Positions 1 through 6,428 are shown, numbered from the stretch's first letter. The stretch is 12,539 bases of DNA from Minisyncoccota bacterium (GCA_028696935.1 JAQVGE010000013.1:1-12539); one strand, 5' to 3'. The notes: generated by a model not told the origin, from the sequence alone. Translations and numbers: made by a program.

Positions 1-227
1 ACAATAATGAGAATATTGAAATAAAAGCCAAGGCTAATGAAAAAGGGCATTTATTCAAATCGATTAATCCTAAAGATGTTGTTCTCGCTATTAAAAAAAA
101 TACAGGGATAGATATAGAAGAAGATTCTATTTTTATGAATAATATTAAAGAAGTTGGTTTATACACTATAGAAATTAAAAAAGAAAATAAAAGAGGGGAG
201 TTTAAAATAAAAATTGAAAAAGAATAA
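1..227 (+). CDS. rplI: 50S ribosomal protein bL9, C-terminal part (5' end outside window)
   Basis: Only the last 74 complete codons are present, in the frame starting at base 3 and ending with TAA at 225-227. The translation matches the C-terminal globular domain of bL9: an A-K-A-N-E-K-G-H-L-F-K-S-I stretch corresponds to the family's A-x-x-x-G-K-L-F-G-S-V region. It is followed by a helix with D-V-V-L-A-I, the I-K-E-V-G-L-Y motif (family I-K-x-x-G-x-Y), and a lysine-rich terminal strand. In the ribosome this domain sits at the end of a long helix near the L1 stalk and affects frame maintenance. The gene converges on rpmA and ends just before a long hairpin terminator. The N-terminal rRNA-binding domain is off the window. 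Some CPR lineages are reported to lack bL9, so its presence here is mildly informative taxonomically. Confidence 0.87.
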   Translation, partial: NNENIEIKAKANEKGHLFKSINPKDVVLAIKKNTGIDIEEDSIFMNNIKEVGLYTIEIKKENKRGEFKIKIEKE

Positions 228-230
228 TAT

Positions 231-285
231 AATAAATAATAAGAAAACCCAGATTATTATAATCTGGGTTTTCTTATTATTTATT
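231..285. terminator. Bidirectional intrinsic terminator between rplI and rpmA
   Basis: Arms 231-255 and 261-285 are perfectly complementary over 25 bp with a 5-nt loop (256-260, attat). The inner 15 bp contain the G/C core (AACCCAGATT against AATCTGGGTT). The outer 10 bp are purely A/T and supply a U-rich tail in either direction. It starts 3 nt after the rplI stop, and its right arm ends 2 nt before the rpmA stop codon. It can therefore serve both convergent genes. Confidence 0.88.
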
Positions 286-287
286 TT

Positions 288-560
288 TTAGTGAATATTT
301 ACCGTTTTTTTAACAGAAGTAGATCTGTTGAAGTTCACCTTTCTTTTCTTTCCGAACTTAACAACCCCTTCCTTTAAAGCAAAAAGAGTATGGTCTTTGC
401 CAAGCCCAACATTTATTCCTGGAAGAATTTTTGTTCCACGTTGACGTACGATGATCGAACCAGCTTTTGCTTTTTGTCCATCGTAAAGTTTAGTACCTAG
501 ATACTTTGGTTTTGAGTCTGTTAAGTTTTTGGCGGAACCGCCAGCTTTCCTATGTGCCAT
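288..560 (-). CDS. rpmA: 50S ribosomal protein bL27
   Basis: The 90-residue product is full length for bL27. It begins M-A-H-R-K-A-G-G-S, the classical N-terminus that reaches toward the peptidyl-transferase centre. There is no Firmicutes-type cleavable N-terminal extension before it. The family signature [15 protein letters not shown] lies at residues 34-48, followed by [11 protein letters not shown]. The tail is basic. In most bacteria rpmA follows rplU (bL21); here the upstream neighbour is divergent and unrelated, so rpmA is a stand-alone gene. No clear -10 box or Shine-Dalgarno sequence was found just upstream of the ATG. A 14-bp A/T-flanked palindrome (570-583) lies 9 nt upstream. The identification is secure. 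Confidence 0.97.
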   Translation of the reverse strand: MAHRKAGGSAKNLTDSKPKYLGTKLYDGQKAKAGSIIVRQRGTKILPGINVGLGKDHTLFALKEGVVKFGKKRKVNFNRSTSVKKTVNIH

Positions 561-569
561 ATAAAATTA

Positions 570-583
570 AAAAACTAGTTTTT
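570..583. repeat. 14-bp perfect palindrome upstream of rpmA
   Basis: AAAAACTAGTTTTT is a perfect palindrome in the 73-bp divergent intergenic region, 9 bp from the rpmA start codon. It could be a small operator or part of the rpmA leader, but A/T-rich palindromes of this size also arise by chance. No function is assigned. Confidence 0.3.
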
Positions 584-619
584 CTTTTAAAATCCCTAGT
601 AAGATGTCTTAAAATGATT

Positions 620-625
620 TATAAT
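620..625 (+). promoter_or_regulatory. -10 box driving the 634-1960 genes, leaderless arrangement
   Basis: An exact TATAAT at 620-625 is followed by 8 nt and then the ATG at 634. Transcription starting about 7 nt after the -10 box would begin at or 1-2 nt before the start codon. No convincing -35 is seen 16-18 bp upstream, and no Shine-Dalgarno sequence fits. Confidence 0.6.
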
Positions 626-633
626 TAACTTGT

Positions 634-990
634 ATGAGTATAAATGATTTTAGCAATAAAATCAAGGTTAAATTAAGTATTGACAGATTTACAATAATAT
701 GTCTTATTGTTATGGTTTTGGTGGGGATTTCTTCTTTTGGGTTAGGCCGTTTGTCTACGCAAAATAAGAATCAAAATGAGGATGTTTCTATTGTCTTTAG
801 TGATGGTGTTTCTTTTGGGGGAGATATTAAATCAGAAGAGAAAAAGTATGTAGCTTCCAGAAACGGTAAATTATATTATCCATTAGACTGTAGTGGGGCA
901 AAGAGAATAGCAGATAAAAATGCAATTTGGTTTGCCAATAGGGTGGAGGCAGAGAGATCAGGTTATCAATTTTCTACTTCTTGTAAATAA
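634..990 (+). CDS. Membrane-anchored protein with two-Cys Ada/nuclease-tail-like module
   Basis: The 118-residue protein has a short cytoplasmic N-terminus, one transmembrane helix at about residues 19-39, a polar linker rich in N, Q, E and D (42-72), and a compact C-terminal module (about 72-117). That module reads Y-V-A-S-R-N-G-K-L-Y-Y, then D-C-S-G-A-K-R-I, N-A-I-W-F and E-A-E-R-S-G-Y, and ends with a second Cys. It resembles the small Cys-containing module found at the tail of some secreted nucleases and in Ada-type metal-binding folds (K-Y-H-x-x-x-C ... F-x-x-x-E-E-A-x-x-x-G-Y-x-P-x-x-C). Only C86 and C117 are present, and the usual His is replaced by Tyr, so metal binding is doubtful. 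It probably faces outside the cell. It heads a two-gene unit with the CAP protein 16 nt downstream. The function is unknown; the family resemblance is from memory. Confidence 0.8.
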   Translation: MSINDFSNKIKVKLSIDRFTIICLIVMVLVGISSFGLGRLSTQNKNQNEDVSIVFSDGVSFGGDIKSEEKKYVASRNGKLYYPLDCSGAKRIADKNAIWFANRVEAERSGYQFSTSCK

Positions 991-1006
991 TTAATTAAAT
1001 TAATAG

Positions 1007-1960
1007 ATGAAAATTATACATCAAGTTTTAATAATAATATTTACTGTTGCAGCTTTAGCTTTGATTAGATCAGACCTCTCTGATGTTTACAAGAAAGGAG
1101 TTTCTTATTTAAATGAAAAAATACCAACAATTTTTGATAGGGATGATAATAAGGAAACAAATGAGGATATTGTTTCTAATCAGAATGATAATCTAGAAAA
1201 AGAAGATATTTTAAAAGAAGATGAAAAAACCCCAGGAGTTTTAAAAGTTTCAGATGATTTTTTTATCCCAGAGGACAAAGGATCAAAACTTTCATCTTCA
1301 GGGATTATTAATATAATAAATAAAGAGCGAACCTCAAGAGGACTAGAACCACTAAGACAAAATTCCAAATTAGTTTTTTCTGCAGAAAAAAAACTTCAAG
1401 ATATGTTTGTTAAGCAATATTTTGAACATATTTCTCCTGAAGGTATAGGAATAGGGGATTTAGCTTCCCAAATTTCTTATGAATATATCACTATTGGGGA
1501 AAATCTAGCCCTAGGTAGTTTTAGTGAGAATAAATCTTTGGTTGAAGCTTGGATGGCAAGTGAGGGTCACAGACAAAACATCTTGAATAAGAACTATAAT
1601 GAAACTGGGGTAGCTGTTAGGAGTGGGGTTTTTGAAGGTAAGACAGTTTGGATCGCTGTTCAGCATTTTGGTTTATCAAGGGATACTTGTCCTAGTGTGG
1701 ACGATGTCTTAAGAGGAATAATTAGTTTAAATGAAGAAAAGCTCAAAACTCTTGAAGAGGAGATTAACCTAAGAAAGGAAAAAATTGATAGTATGGCTTT
1801 ATATGAATATTTAACTACTGGAGAACAAATTGATAAATATAATTCAATTATCTTAACTTATAATGATTTAGTTGCAGAGCTTAAAAAACAAATAAGTGAC
1901 TACAATGAACAAGTTAGAGAATTTAACGAATGCATTAGTGAAAAAACTAAGCGTGAGTAA
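1007..1960 (+). CDS. Membrane-anchored CAP/SCP-domain protein with C-terminal coiled coil
   Basis: The 317-residue protein has an N-terminal hydrophobic segment (about 5-21) acting as signal or anchor, then an acidic low-complexity linker (45-95). A CAP (SCP/PR1, YkwD-type) domain follows at about 99-222, and a helical coiled-coil tail at about 236-312. CAP hallmarks are H141 in Y-F-E-H-I-S-P, E165 in I-G-E-N-L-A-L-G, and W182 with S185 and H188 in the W-M-A-S-E-G-H-R-Q-N-I-L motif. A G-V-A-V strand and a final Q-H-F-G strand close the fold. C228, just after the domain, and C309, at the end of the tail, could form a disulfide that closes the helical hairpin. Bacterial CAP proteins are extracellular and mostly of unknown biochemical role. 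The start follows the upstream stop by 16 nt with no Shine-Dalgarno sequence, so co-transcription is likely. Confidence 0.92.
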   Translation: MKIIHQVLIIIFTVAALALIRSDLSDVYKKGVSYLNEKIPTIFDRDDNKETNEDIVSNQNDNLEKEDILKEDEKTPGVLKVSDDFFIPEDKGSKLSSSGIINIINKERTSRGLEPLRQNSKLVFSAEKKLQDMFVKQYFEHISPEGIGIGDLASQISYEYITIGENLALGSFSENKSLVEAWMASEGHRQNILNKNYNETGVAVRSGVFEGKTVWIAVQHFGLSRDTCPSVDDVLRGIISLNEEKLKTLEEEINLRKEKIDSMALYEYLTTGEQIDKYNSIILTYNDLVAELKKQISDYNEQVREFNECISEKTKRE

Positions 1961-2013
1961 AAATAAATAATAAAGATGATATTAATCTATAAAATGATGA
2001 CTTATATTAGGAG

Positions 2014-2072
2014 AAAAGGAGAGAGACCTTTTAGATTATAAGAGTGTCGCACAATATATCTTTTGCGACACT
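2014..2072 (+). repeat. Hairpin cluster after the CAP gene
   Basis: Two inverted repeats follow the CAP stop codon. A 6-bp stem (2014-2019 with 2027-2032, AAAAGG/CCTTTT) is flanked by a wider pairing of 1983-1989 with 2032-2038. A 9-bp stem follows (2043-2051 with 2064-2072, AGTGTCGCA/TGCGACACT, 12-nt loop). The second lacks a strong T-run after it, so it is a poor terminator alone. The two could protect or process the 3' end of the mRNA before the terminator at 2085-2125. Confidence 0.45.
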
Positions 2073-2084
2073 AATATTTAAAAA

Positions 2085-2125
2085 ACGAGGCCAGCTTACA
2101 ACAACTGGCCTCGTGATGTCTTTTT
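2085..2125. terminator. Bidirectional rho-independent terminator
   Basis: A perfect 10-bp G/C-rich stem pairs 2085-2094 (ACGAGGCCAG) with 2105-2114 (CTGGCCTCGT) around a 10-nt loop. On the minus strand the stem is followed directly by TTTTTT, an excellent terminator for the 55-aa gene. On the plus strand a T-run at 2121-2125 lies 6 nt past the stem, so it may also stop the CAP transcript. Confidence 0.85.
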
Positions 2126-2135
2126 AAACACACTT

Positions 2136-2303
2136 TTAAGCAAATACTCTCTGCTTTTTTTCCCATCTGGGTTTGCCTTTTCTTTTTGTTGGGCAACACT
2201 CCGTTTTTTCTAATTGATAACTTGAAAGATTCTTTTCGGAATCTGTCGAACTAGGTTTTTTGACGCCATTTCCATTGCTAACAGGAATTTTTCCGTGTGT
2301 CAT
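2136..2303 (-). CDS. Small basic protein of unknown function (55 aa)
   Basis: An ATG at 2303-2301 opens a 55-codon frame ending TAA at 2138-2136. The product is hydrophilic with no membrane segment. The first half is rich in N, S, G and K, and the second half is basic with a C-C pair at residues 36-37 and a K-R-K-G-K-P-R-W-E-K-K stretch near the end. I do not recognise the family. Support for a real gene is the transcription signals: a near-consensus promoter (2344-2372) about 34 nt upstream of the start, and a perfect terminator (2085-2114) 21 nt after the stop. Codons are less A/T-biased than in the neighbours. The roughly 250-nt transcript could instead be a structured RNA with the frame incidental. 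No Shine-Dalgarno sequence is visible. Confidence 0.55.
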   Translation of the reverse strand: MTHGKIPVSNGNGVKKPSSTDSEKNLSSYQLEKTECCPTKRKGKPRWEKKQRVFA

Positions 2304-2343
2304 TTTAAAAAATTTAAGTTACAAAATAAGAAATATCTCTTAG

Positions 2344-2372
2344 ATTATAATCTCATAAAAAAGATAAGTCAA
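2344..2372 (-). promoter_or_regulatory. Strong sigma-70-type promoter for the 55-aa gene
   Basis: On the minus strand, TTGACT (2372-2367) is separated by exactly 17 bp from TATAAT (2349-2344). The -10 lies in a 12-bp palindrome, AGATTATAATCT (2342-2353). The predicted start near 2337 gives a leader of about 34 nt. This is one of only two promoters here with a true 5' leader. It sits 15 nt past the DEAD-box gene stop. Confidence 0.8.
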
Positions 2373-2387
2373 TCATGTTATCTAAAT

Positions 2388-3569
2388 TTAGACAAAAGTT
2401 AAAGCCACACCTTTTTTATTAGCTCTACCTGTTCTACCAATACGGTGAATATAAGTATCGTAAGTTTGTGGAATTTCGTAATTTATAACATGACTAACTT
2501 CGGGTATATCAAGTCCACGAGCAGCGACATCTGTGGCTACTAATATGTTTAATTCATTTTGTCTGAATTTCAAAAGTGTGCGTTGACGGTCATTGTGACG
2601 CTTATCTCCATGAATACTTCCCGCCTTAAAACCTCTTTTAATTAAATCAAGAGATAATTTTTCTACGGCATGTTTTCTTTCTGAAAATATTAAAACTTTT
2701 TTGAATTCATCTTTCTTGTTTAATAAATCTTCAAGAGCATCTATTTTTTCTACACCACGAGCAAGTCGTATAATGTCTTGTTCTACATTACGAGAAGTGT
2801 CTCTTGTTTTAACCATAATTTTTACAGAATCTTTACCAAAACGTTCTATCAACTTCTCGATAGGCTTAGGTATTGTTGCTGAAAAGAAAAAACTTTGTCT
2901 TTCTTGGGATGTTTTTTCTAGGATGAAAGTAATATCATCGATAAAACCCATATCAAGCATTCTATCAGCTTCATCTAAAACTACCGTTTTAATCACTGAT
3001 AAATCTATTTCTTTTCTTTTTACCAGGTCCAATAGTCTTCCTGGAGTCCCAATAACTAAATTATAGCCACGACGGAGACCTTGGATTTGTTTGAAGATTG
3101 GGGCTCCTCCCACACAAACTATTCCAAAAATTTTCATTCCACGAGCAAGATCATTTAATTCTTTTTCTATTTGGATTGCTAGTTCTCTAGTTGGAGCAAT
3201 AATAATCGCTTTCTCTTTCTTGTCACCAAGAATTTTATTAATTATAGGAATTAAAAAAGCTGCTGTTTTACCAGTTCCAGTATCTGCAATACCCAAAATG
3301 TCTCTTCCTGAAATTGCATGAGGAATCGATTTGTCTTGTATTGGGCTCGGATAAATATATCCCTTATTTGCGATTGCAGTCTTTAGTTTGTCGTTGATGT
3401 TAAAATCACTGAAAGTATTAGAAGGTAGATAAATCTCTTCTTTTTCTATGATTGTTGCTTTGTTTATAAATCTAGAAAAATCTATTCGCTCGAAAAAAAG
3501 ACCTTTCTTTTGTTTGTTTTTGAAAGGTCGTTTTCCCCTATTTTTAGTTATTTTATGTATCTTTTTCAA
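2388..3569 (-). CDS. DEAD-box ATP-dependent RNA helicase
   Basis: The 393-residue superfamily 2 helicase has all canonical motifs in order: Q motif around F53-Q78 (aromatic F-S-D-F and P-S-P-I-Q), Walker A A-D-T-G-T-G-K-T (95-102), P-T-R-E-L (126-130), G-G (154-155), T-P-G-R (175-178), D-E-A-D (199-202), S-A-T (230-232), A-R-G-L-D (350-354) and H-R-I-G-R-T-G-R (375-382). It unwinds short RNA duplexes with ATP, probably in ribosome assembly or mRNA turnover. The N-terminus (1-24) is very basic and probably binds RNA; the protein ends only 11 residues after the last motif, so there is no C-terminal accessory domain. The start is TTG at 3569-3567: no in-frame ATG lies nearby, and the frame upstream carries promoter elements. 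No terminator follows it before the 55-aa gene. Confidence 0.95.
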   Translation of the reverse strand: MKKIHKITKNRGKRPFKNKQKKGLFFERIDFSRFINKATIIEKEEIYLPSNTFSDFNINDKLKTAIANKGYIYPSPIQDKSIPHAISGRDILGIADTGTGKTAAFLIPIINKILGDKKEKAIIIAPTRELAIQIEKELNDLARGMKIFGIVCVGGAPIFKQIQGLRRGYNLVIGTPGRLLDLVKRKEIDLSVIKTVVLDEADRMLDMGFIDDITFILEKTSQERQSFFFSATIPKPIEKLIERFGKDSVKIMVKTRDTSRNVEQDIIRLARGVEKIDALEDLLNKKDEFKKVLIFSERKHAVEKLSLDLIKRGFKAGSIHGDKRHNDRQRTLLKFRQNELNILVATDVAARGLDIPEVSHVINYEIPQTYDTYIHRIGRTGRANKKGVALTFV

Positions 3570-3577
3570 TATTCTTT

Positions 3578-3606
3578 ACAATATCACTTTTTTTATATTT
3601 TGTCAA
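3578..3606 (-). promoter_or_regulatory. Promoter for the DEAD-box helicase gene
   Basis: On the minus strand, a perfect TTGACA (3606-3601) is followed by a 17-bp spacer and TATTGT (3583-3578). The spacing from the -10 to the TTG start is 8 nt, giving a leader of about 0-2 nt. Confidence 0.65.
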
Positions 3607-3618
3607 ACTAAAATTATT

Positions 3619-3834
3619 TTATAGTTTTTCCATATCATCATCTATAATTTTAATTTCTTGTTCAATCTCGGCATCGATAGTTATAGTGTCTAATTCATTT
3701 TCTATCTCCACTACTTCCCCATTTCCATTAGGAATAATAATCTTTTCGGTTTTAGTGTTTCTCTGACTAATTATGATTATTATAATTATGAGAATAATTA
3801 TAATAATTAAGGAAAATAAATTTTTTTTATTCAT
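3619..3834 (-). CDS. Small membrane-anchored protein with poly-isoleucine helix
   Basis: The 71-residue protein has a basic start (M-N-K-K), then a membrane segment at about residues 6-23 made almost only of Ile and Leu. An S-Q-R-N-T-K-T-E-K stretch follows, and then a short acidic domain rich in E, D and I (37-71). The Lys-rich start followed by the long hydrophobic run suggests an uncleaved signal anchor with the acidic tail outside. It is the last gene of the eno operon, 35 nt after the exported coiled-coil gene. No homologue family is recognised. The extreme isoleucine run may partly reflect A/T bias (ATT/ATA codons). The two proteins may form an envelope pair, but only adjacency supports this. 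Confidence 0.7.
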   Translation of the reverse strand: MNKKNLFSLIIIIILIIIIIIISQRNTKTEKIIIPNGNGEVVEIENELDTITIDAEIEQEIKIIDDDMEKL

Positions 3835-3869
3835 GAAAATTTTTATTTATAAATTGATTAATAAACTTA

Positions 3870-4640
3870 TTAATTTTCTTCACTACTAATATCTGAGTTT
3901 TCAATATTTTTATCCCCTTCTTTGTCATCTTGTATATTTACTATTTCTACTAATTTTTGAGCAGATATTTTTGTGTAAGAGTGAGCTTCTTTTACTTTAT
4001 TTTGAAGATTTTTTAAATCATTTTGAAGAGTATCTCTAATATTTTTTATTTCTTCTCTAAGATTTGATTCATCTGTAATTTCTATGTTATAAATTTTTCC
4101 AGCCTGAATCTCGGTTGAATTTTTTGCTTCAATTATTTTCATCTTTGCTTCATTAACAGAATCTTCTAATAGAGAAATATCAAGACCTTGCTCGCTTAGA
4201 GTATTCATCCTATTTTCTATTCTTCCAAGAATTTCTTCTATTGTGTTTATTAGGTTACTTAAACGATTTGTAGCTCTTTCATTTATTTTACTAATATTAT
4301 CATTTATATTTAAAATAGCACTTTGTTTATTTTCATCTTTGATTGTTTGTAACTTTAGTTTTAGGTCTTCCCTATTCTTAATTAAGGTTTCCCTGTTTTC
4401 CTCTCTTTTTATTTCTAGTTTTTGTTGAAACTCTTGACGTGCACTCTTGATTTCATTTTTCATTTCTTCGCGTTCTTCTAGTCTGTTTTGCTTCATGCTC
4501 TCTTTTAACTCATTCTGTTTTGCTTTAAATAAATTATCAACCCCAAATTTATTTAATTTTGAAGATTCTTCCGCGTAAACCATTCCACTTGAAACTACCA
4601 ATATAAATACTAAAGATAATAAAAATATTTTTTTCTTCAT
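3870..4640 (-). CDS. Exported coiled-coil protein of unknown function
   Basis: The 256-residue protein starts with a textbook signal peptide: M-K-K-K, a hydrophobic core at about 5-19, and a V-Y-A cleavage site at 21-23. The mature part is almost wholly charged helix, rich in E, K, N, R and Q. Long stretches predict coiled coil (about 33-110, 115-175 and 190-230), and the tail after 235 is acidic. There are no cysteines and no enzymatic motif. It starts 6 nt after the dehydrogenase stop with no Shine-Dalgarno sequence, so translation is probably coupled. Proteins of this style are common in Parcubacteria and are usually annotated hypothetical. It is likely periplasmic or surface structural; this is inference from composition. 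Confidence 0.82.
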   Translation of the reverse strand: MKKKIFLLSLVFILVVSSGMVYAEESSKLNKFGVDNLFKAKQNELKESMKQNRLEEREEMKNEIKSARQEFQQKLEIKREENRETLIKNREDLKLKLQTIKDENKQSAILNINDNISKINERATNRLSNLINTIEEILGRIENRMNTLSEQGLDISLLEDSVNEAKMKIIEAKNSTEIQAGKIYNIEITDESNLREEIKNIRDTLQNDLKNLQNKVKEAHSYTKISAQKLVEIVNIQDDKEGDKNIENSDISSEEN

Positions 4641-4646
4641 ATAATA

Positions 4647-5621
4647 TTATTGCTTGATTACATTATTAATAACTTGATTATTTTTTAGAGCAGAAACGAT
4701 GTTTTTAGCTGCGACTAAGGACATCATATTTCGACAGTTTGATCTAGAAGAAGCAATATGAGGGGTTAATATAACATTATCAAGCTTAGTTAAGCCTTTT
4801 GTAAGCTTGGGTTCAAATTCAAATACGTCTAAAGCTGCTCCTTTGATAGTTTTATTTTTTAAGGCCTTAACAAGTGTTTTTTCATCTATAACACCACCTC
4901 TTGATGTATTTATTAAGAAAGAATCTTTCTTCATCAAGGATAAGGTTTCAGTATTTATGAGGTGTTTTGTACTTTCTAAGAGAGGAACATGCAAAGAAAC
5001 AATGTCAGCTTCTGCTAAAACTTCTTGAGTTTCTTTTTTTGTTGCCCCCACTTCTTTTTCTAACTCATTATTAGTCTTTATATCACTATAAATAATTTTA
5101 CAACCAAATCCATAGTTTAGCATTTTAGCTACTTCTGTCCCAATTTCTCCACACCCTATAAGCCCAATTATCTTATCTTTCAAATCTGTACCAATAAATA
5201 ATTCTGGATCCCATCCTTTAAATTTACCTCGACGTACAAATTCATCAGCTTCAACAAGTCTAGTTGTAAGAGCCATCATTAAGGCTACAGTGTGTTCGGC
5301 AACAGCGGTGGCGGAAGTTCCAGGGGTGTTAGAGACTAAAATATTCCTTTTTTTAGCTTCCCCTAAATCTATGTTGTTATAGCCAACTGAAAAATTGGCA
5401 AAAACTTTGGCTGTTGGACAAGCCTCGAAAACTTCTGCATCCACAATGTCAGTTAAAAAAGTGATTATTCCATCGTATGGCTTACTTTTTATTTTTTTAA
5501 TAAAATCTTTTTTACTTAAAGGTGTTGTCTTTTCCCCCATATCGTAATCGATACTATTTTCCTTTAGTAGTTTAAGCCCACTTTCCGGTATTCTTCTTGT
5601 GATATAAATTTTTTTATTCAT
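4647..5621 (-). CDS. D-isomer-specific 2-hydroxyacid dehydrogenase (glyoxylate/hydroxypyruvate reductase-like)
   Basis: The 324-residue length is standard for NAD(P)-dependent D-2-hydroxyacid dehydrogenases, which interconvert 2-oxoacids and D-2-hydroxyacids. The Rossmann glycine motif is G156-C-G-E-I-G161, with D180 at the end of the second strand (Y-S-D), favouring NADH over NADPH. The catalytic triad is visible: R241 in N-T-S-R-G-G, E270 in F-E-F-E-P and H288 in T-P-H-I-A-S. The V-G-Y-N-N-I-D segment (79-85) is typical of the glyoxylate/hydroxypyruvate reductase branch. The start is 2 nt after the pyk stop and the stop is 6 nt before the next gene. In this operon it could reduce hydroxypyruvate or glyoxylate, or pyruvate to D-lactate; the motifs do not decide the substrate. 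Confidence 0.92.
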   Translation of the reverse strand: MNKKIYITRRIPESGLKLLKENSIDYDMGEKTTPLSKKDFIKKIKSKPYDGIITFLTDIVDAEVFEACPTAKVFANFSVGYNNIDLGEAKKRNILVSNTPGTSATAVAEHTVALMMALTTRLVEADEFVRRGKFKGWDPELFIGTDLKDKIIGLIGCGEIGTEVAKMLNYGFGCKIIYSDIKTNNELEKEVGATKKETQEVLAEADIVSLHVPLLESTKHLINTETLSLMKKDSFLINTSRGGVIDEKTLVKALKNKTIKGAALDVFEFEPKLTKGLTKLDNVILTPHIASSRSNCRNMMSLVAAKNIVSALKNNQVINNVIKQ

Positions 5622-5623
5622 CT

Positions 5624-6424
5624 TTATTTACCTATTTTAATAATTTCTTGATGTTTTTCTGCAACCAGAGCAATTCTCTCCATTATAGAGATAGCTTTAA
5701 CTGGATATTTACCTACGGCTGATTCAGCTGAAAGCATGACAGCATTAGCTCCGTCTAAAATAGCGTAGGCTACATCTGTAACTTCGGCTCTTGTTGGATT
5801 TTCGTTTTCAATCATTGTTTCAAGCATTTGAGTAGCAACAATTACCATTTTACCGGCTTTTCTTGAAGCTTCTATTATCTCATGTTGAATAAAAGGAATT
5901 TCTTCTATTGGGAATTCATTTCCTAAATCACCTCGAGCAACCATTACGCCATCTGCTTCTCTTAATATTTCATTTATGTTTTCAAAAGCCTCTCTTCTTT
6001 CAATTTTGGCAATAACTTTTTGTTGACCGCCAAAATCTTTAATTAATTGTTTTAACTCAACGATATCTTCTGCTTTACCTACGAAAGATAGAGCAATATA
6101 TTCAATTCCATTTTCTACCCCAAATTTTAAGTCTTTCTTATCTTTTTCGGTAATTATTTTTTCATCTCCACCAAAATGATGTTCTTTACCAACTTGAACT
6201 CGAGGACCTGATAAATCTTGAAGAATAGGGACTAAAACATTGTTTTCTTTTGCAACCTCTCGTATAGTCTTAATGTATTCTAAATATTTTTCATGTTCAC
6301 CCCAAGAAAAGTTAAAACGAACCATATTCATATGGTGTTTAACCATTTGATCAATTACTTCTTTTTTCTCACAAGCTGGGCCCATTGTAGCCACGATAAT
6401 AGTTTCTGATTCTTTTTTATCCAT
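5624..6424 (-). CDS. pyk: Minimal pyruvate kinase, catalytic A domain only
   Basis: The 266-residue protein is a pyruvate kinase (PEP + ADP to pyruvate + ATP) reduced from the usual 470 or so residues. Catalytic-barrel motifs are present: R36 and N38 in V-R-F-N-F-S, D70 in L-Q-D-L-S-G-P, K140 and E142 in I-A-K-I-E, D166 in A-R-G-D-L-G, T198 in A-T-Q-M-L-E and the [12 protein letters not shown] loop. The B-domain lid normally inserted after G-P-x-x-x-x-G is gone: only some 10 residues separate that motif from [12 protein letters not shown]. The C-terminal allosteric domain is also missing. L71, in place of the usual Thr, and R75, in place of Glu, resemble potassium-independent enzymes (Leu and Lys). 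Both ends are natural, with ATG 4 nt after eno and TAA 2 nt before the next gene, so it is not an assembly truncation. Confidence 0.92.
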   Translation of the reverse strand: MDKKESETIIVATMGPACEKKEVIDQMVKHHMNMVRFNFSWGEHEKYLEYIKTIREVAKENNVLVPILQDLSGPRVQVGKEHHFGGDEKIITEKDKKDLKFGVENGIEYIALSFVGKAEDIVELKQLIKDFGGQQKVIAKIERREAFENINEILREADGVMVARGDLGNEFPIEEIPFIQHEIIEASRKAGKMVIVATQMLETMIENENPTRAEVTDVAYAILDGANAVMLSAESAVGKYPVKAISIMERIALVAEKHQEIIKIGK

Positions 6425-6428
6425 ATTT

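Noticed and set aside
1180..1368. Minus-strand frame inside the CAP gene linker
   Set aside because: Antisense to the acidic low-complexity linker; Ser/Phe-rich product typical of such shadows.
2035..2040. Minus-strand TATAAT in the hairpin cluster after the CAP gene
   Set aside because: No -35 at proper spacing, and it would read only antisense into the CAP gene. Probably chance in A/T-rich DNA.
2701..3321. Two open frames on the plus strand opposite the DEAD-box gene
   Set aside because: They are antisense to a gene with complete helicase motifs, their products are Ser/Ile/Phe-rich without family resemblance, and no promoter leads into them.
3605..3627. A/T-only imperfect hairpin after the poly-Ile anchor gene
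   Set aside because: The stem is AAACTA/TAGTTT with weak inner pairing and no G/C core, and it overlaps the -35 of the helicase promoter. It is not a convincing terminator.
4243..5028. Plus-strand open frames opposite the coiled-coil and dehydrogenase genes
   Set aside because: Their composition is what reverse-complemented helical and Rossmann coding gives, with no start signals or motifs.
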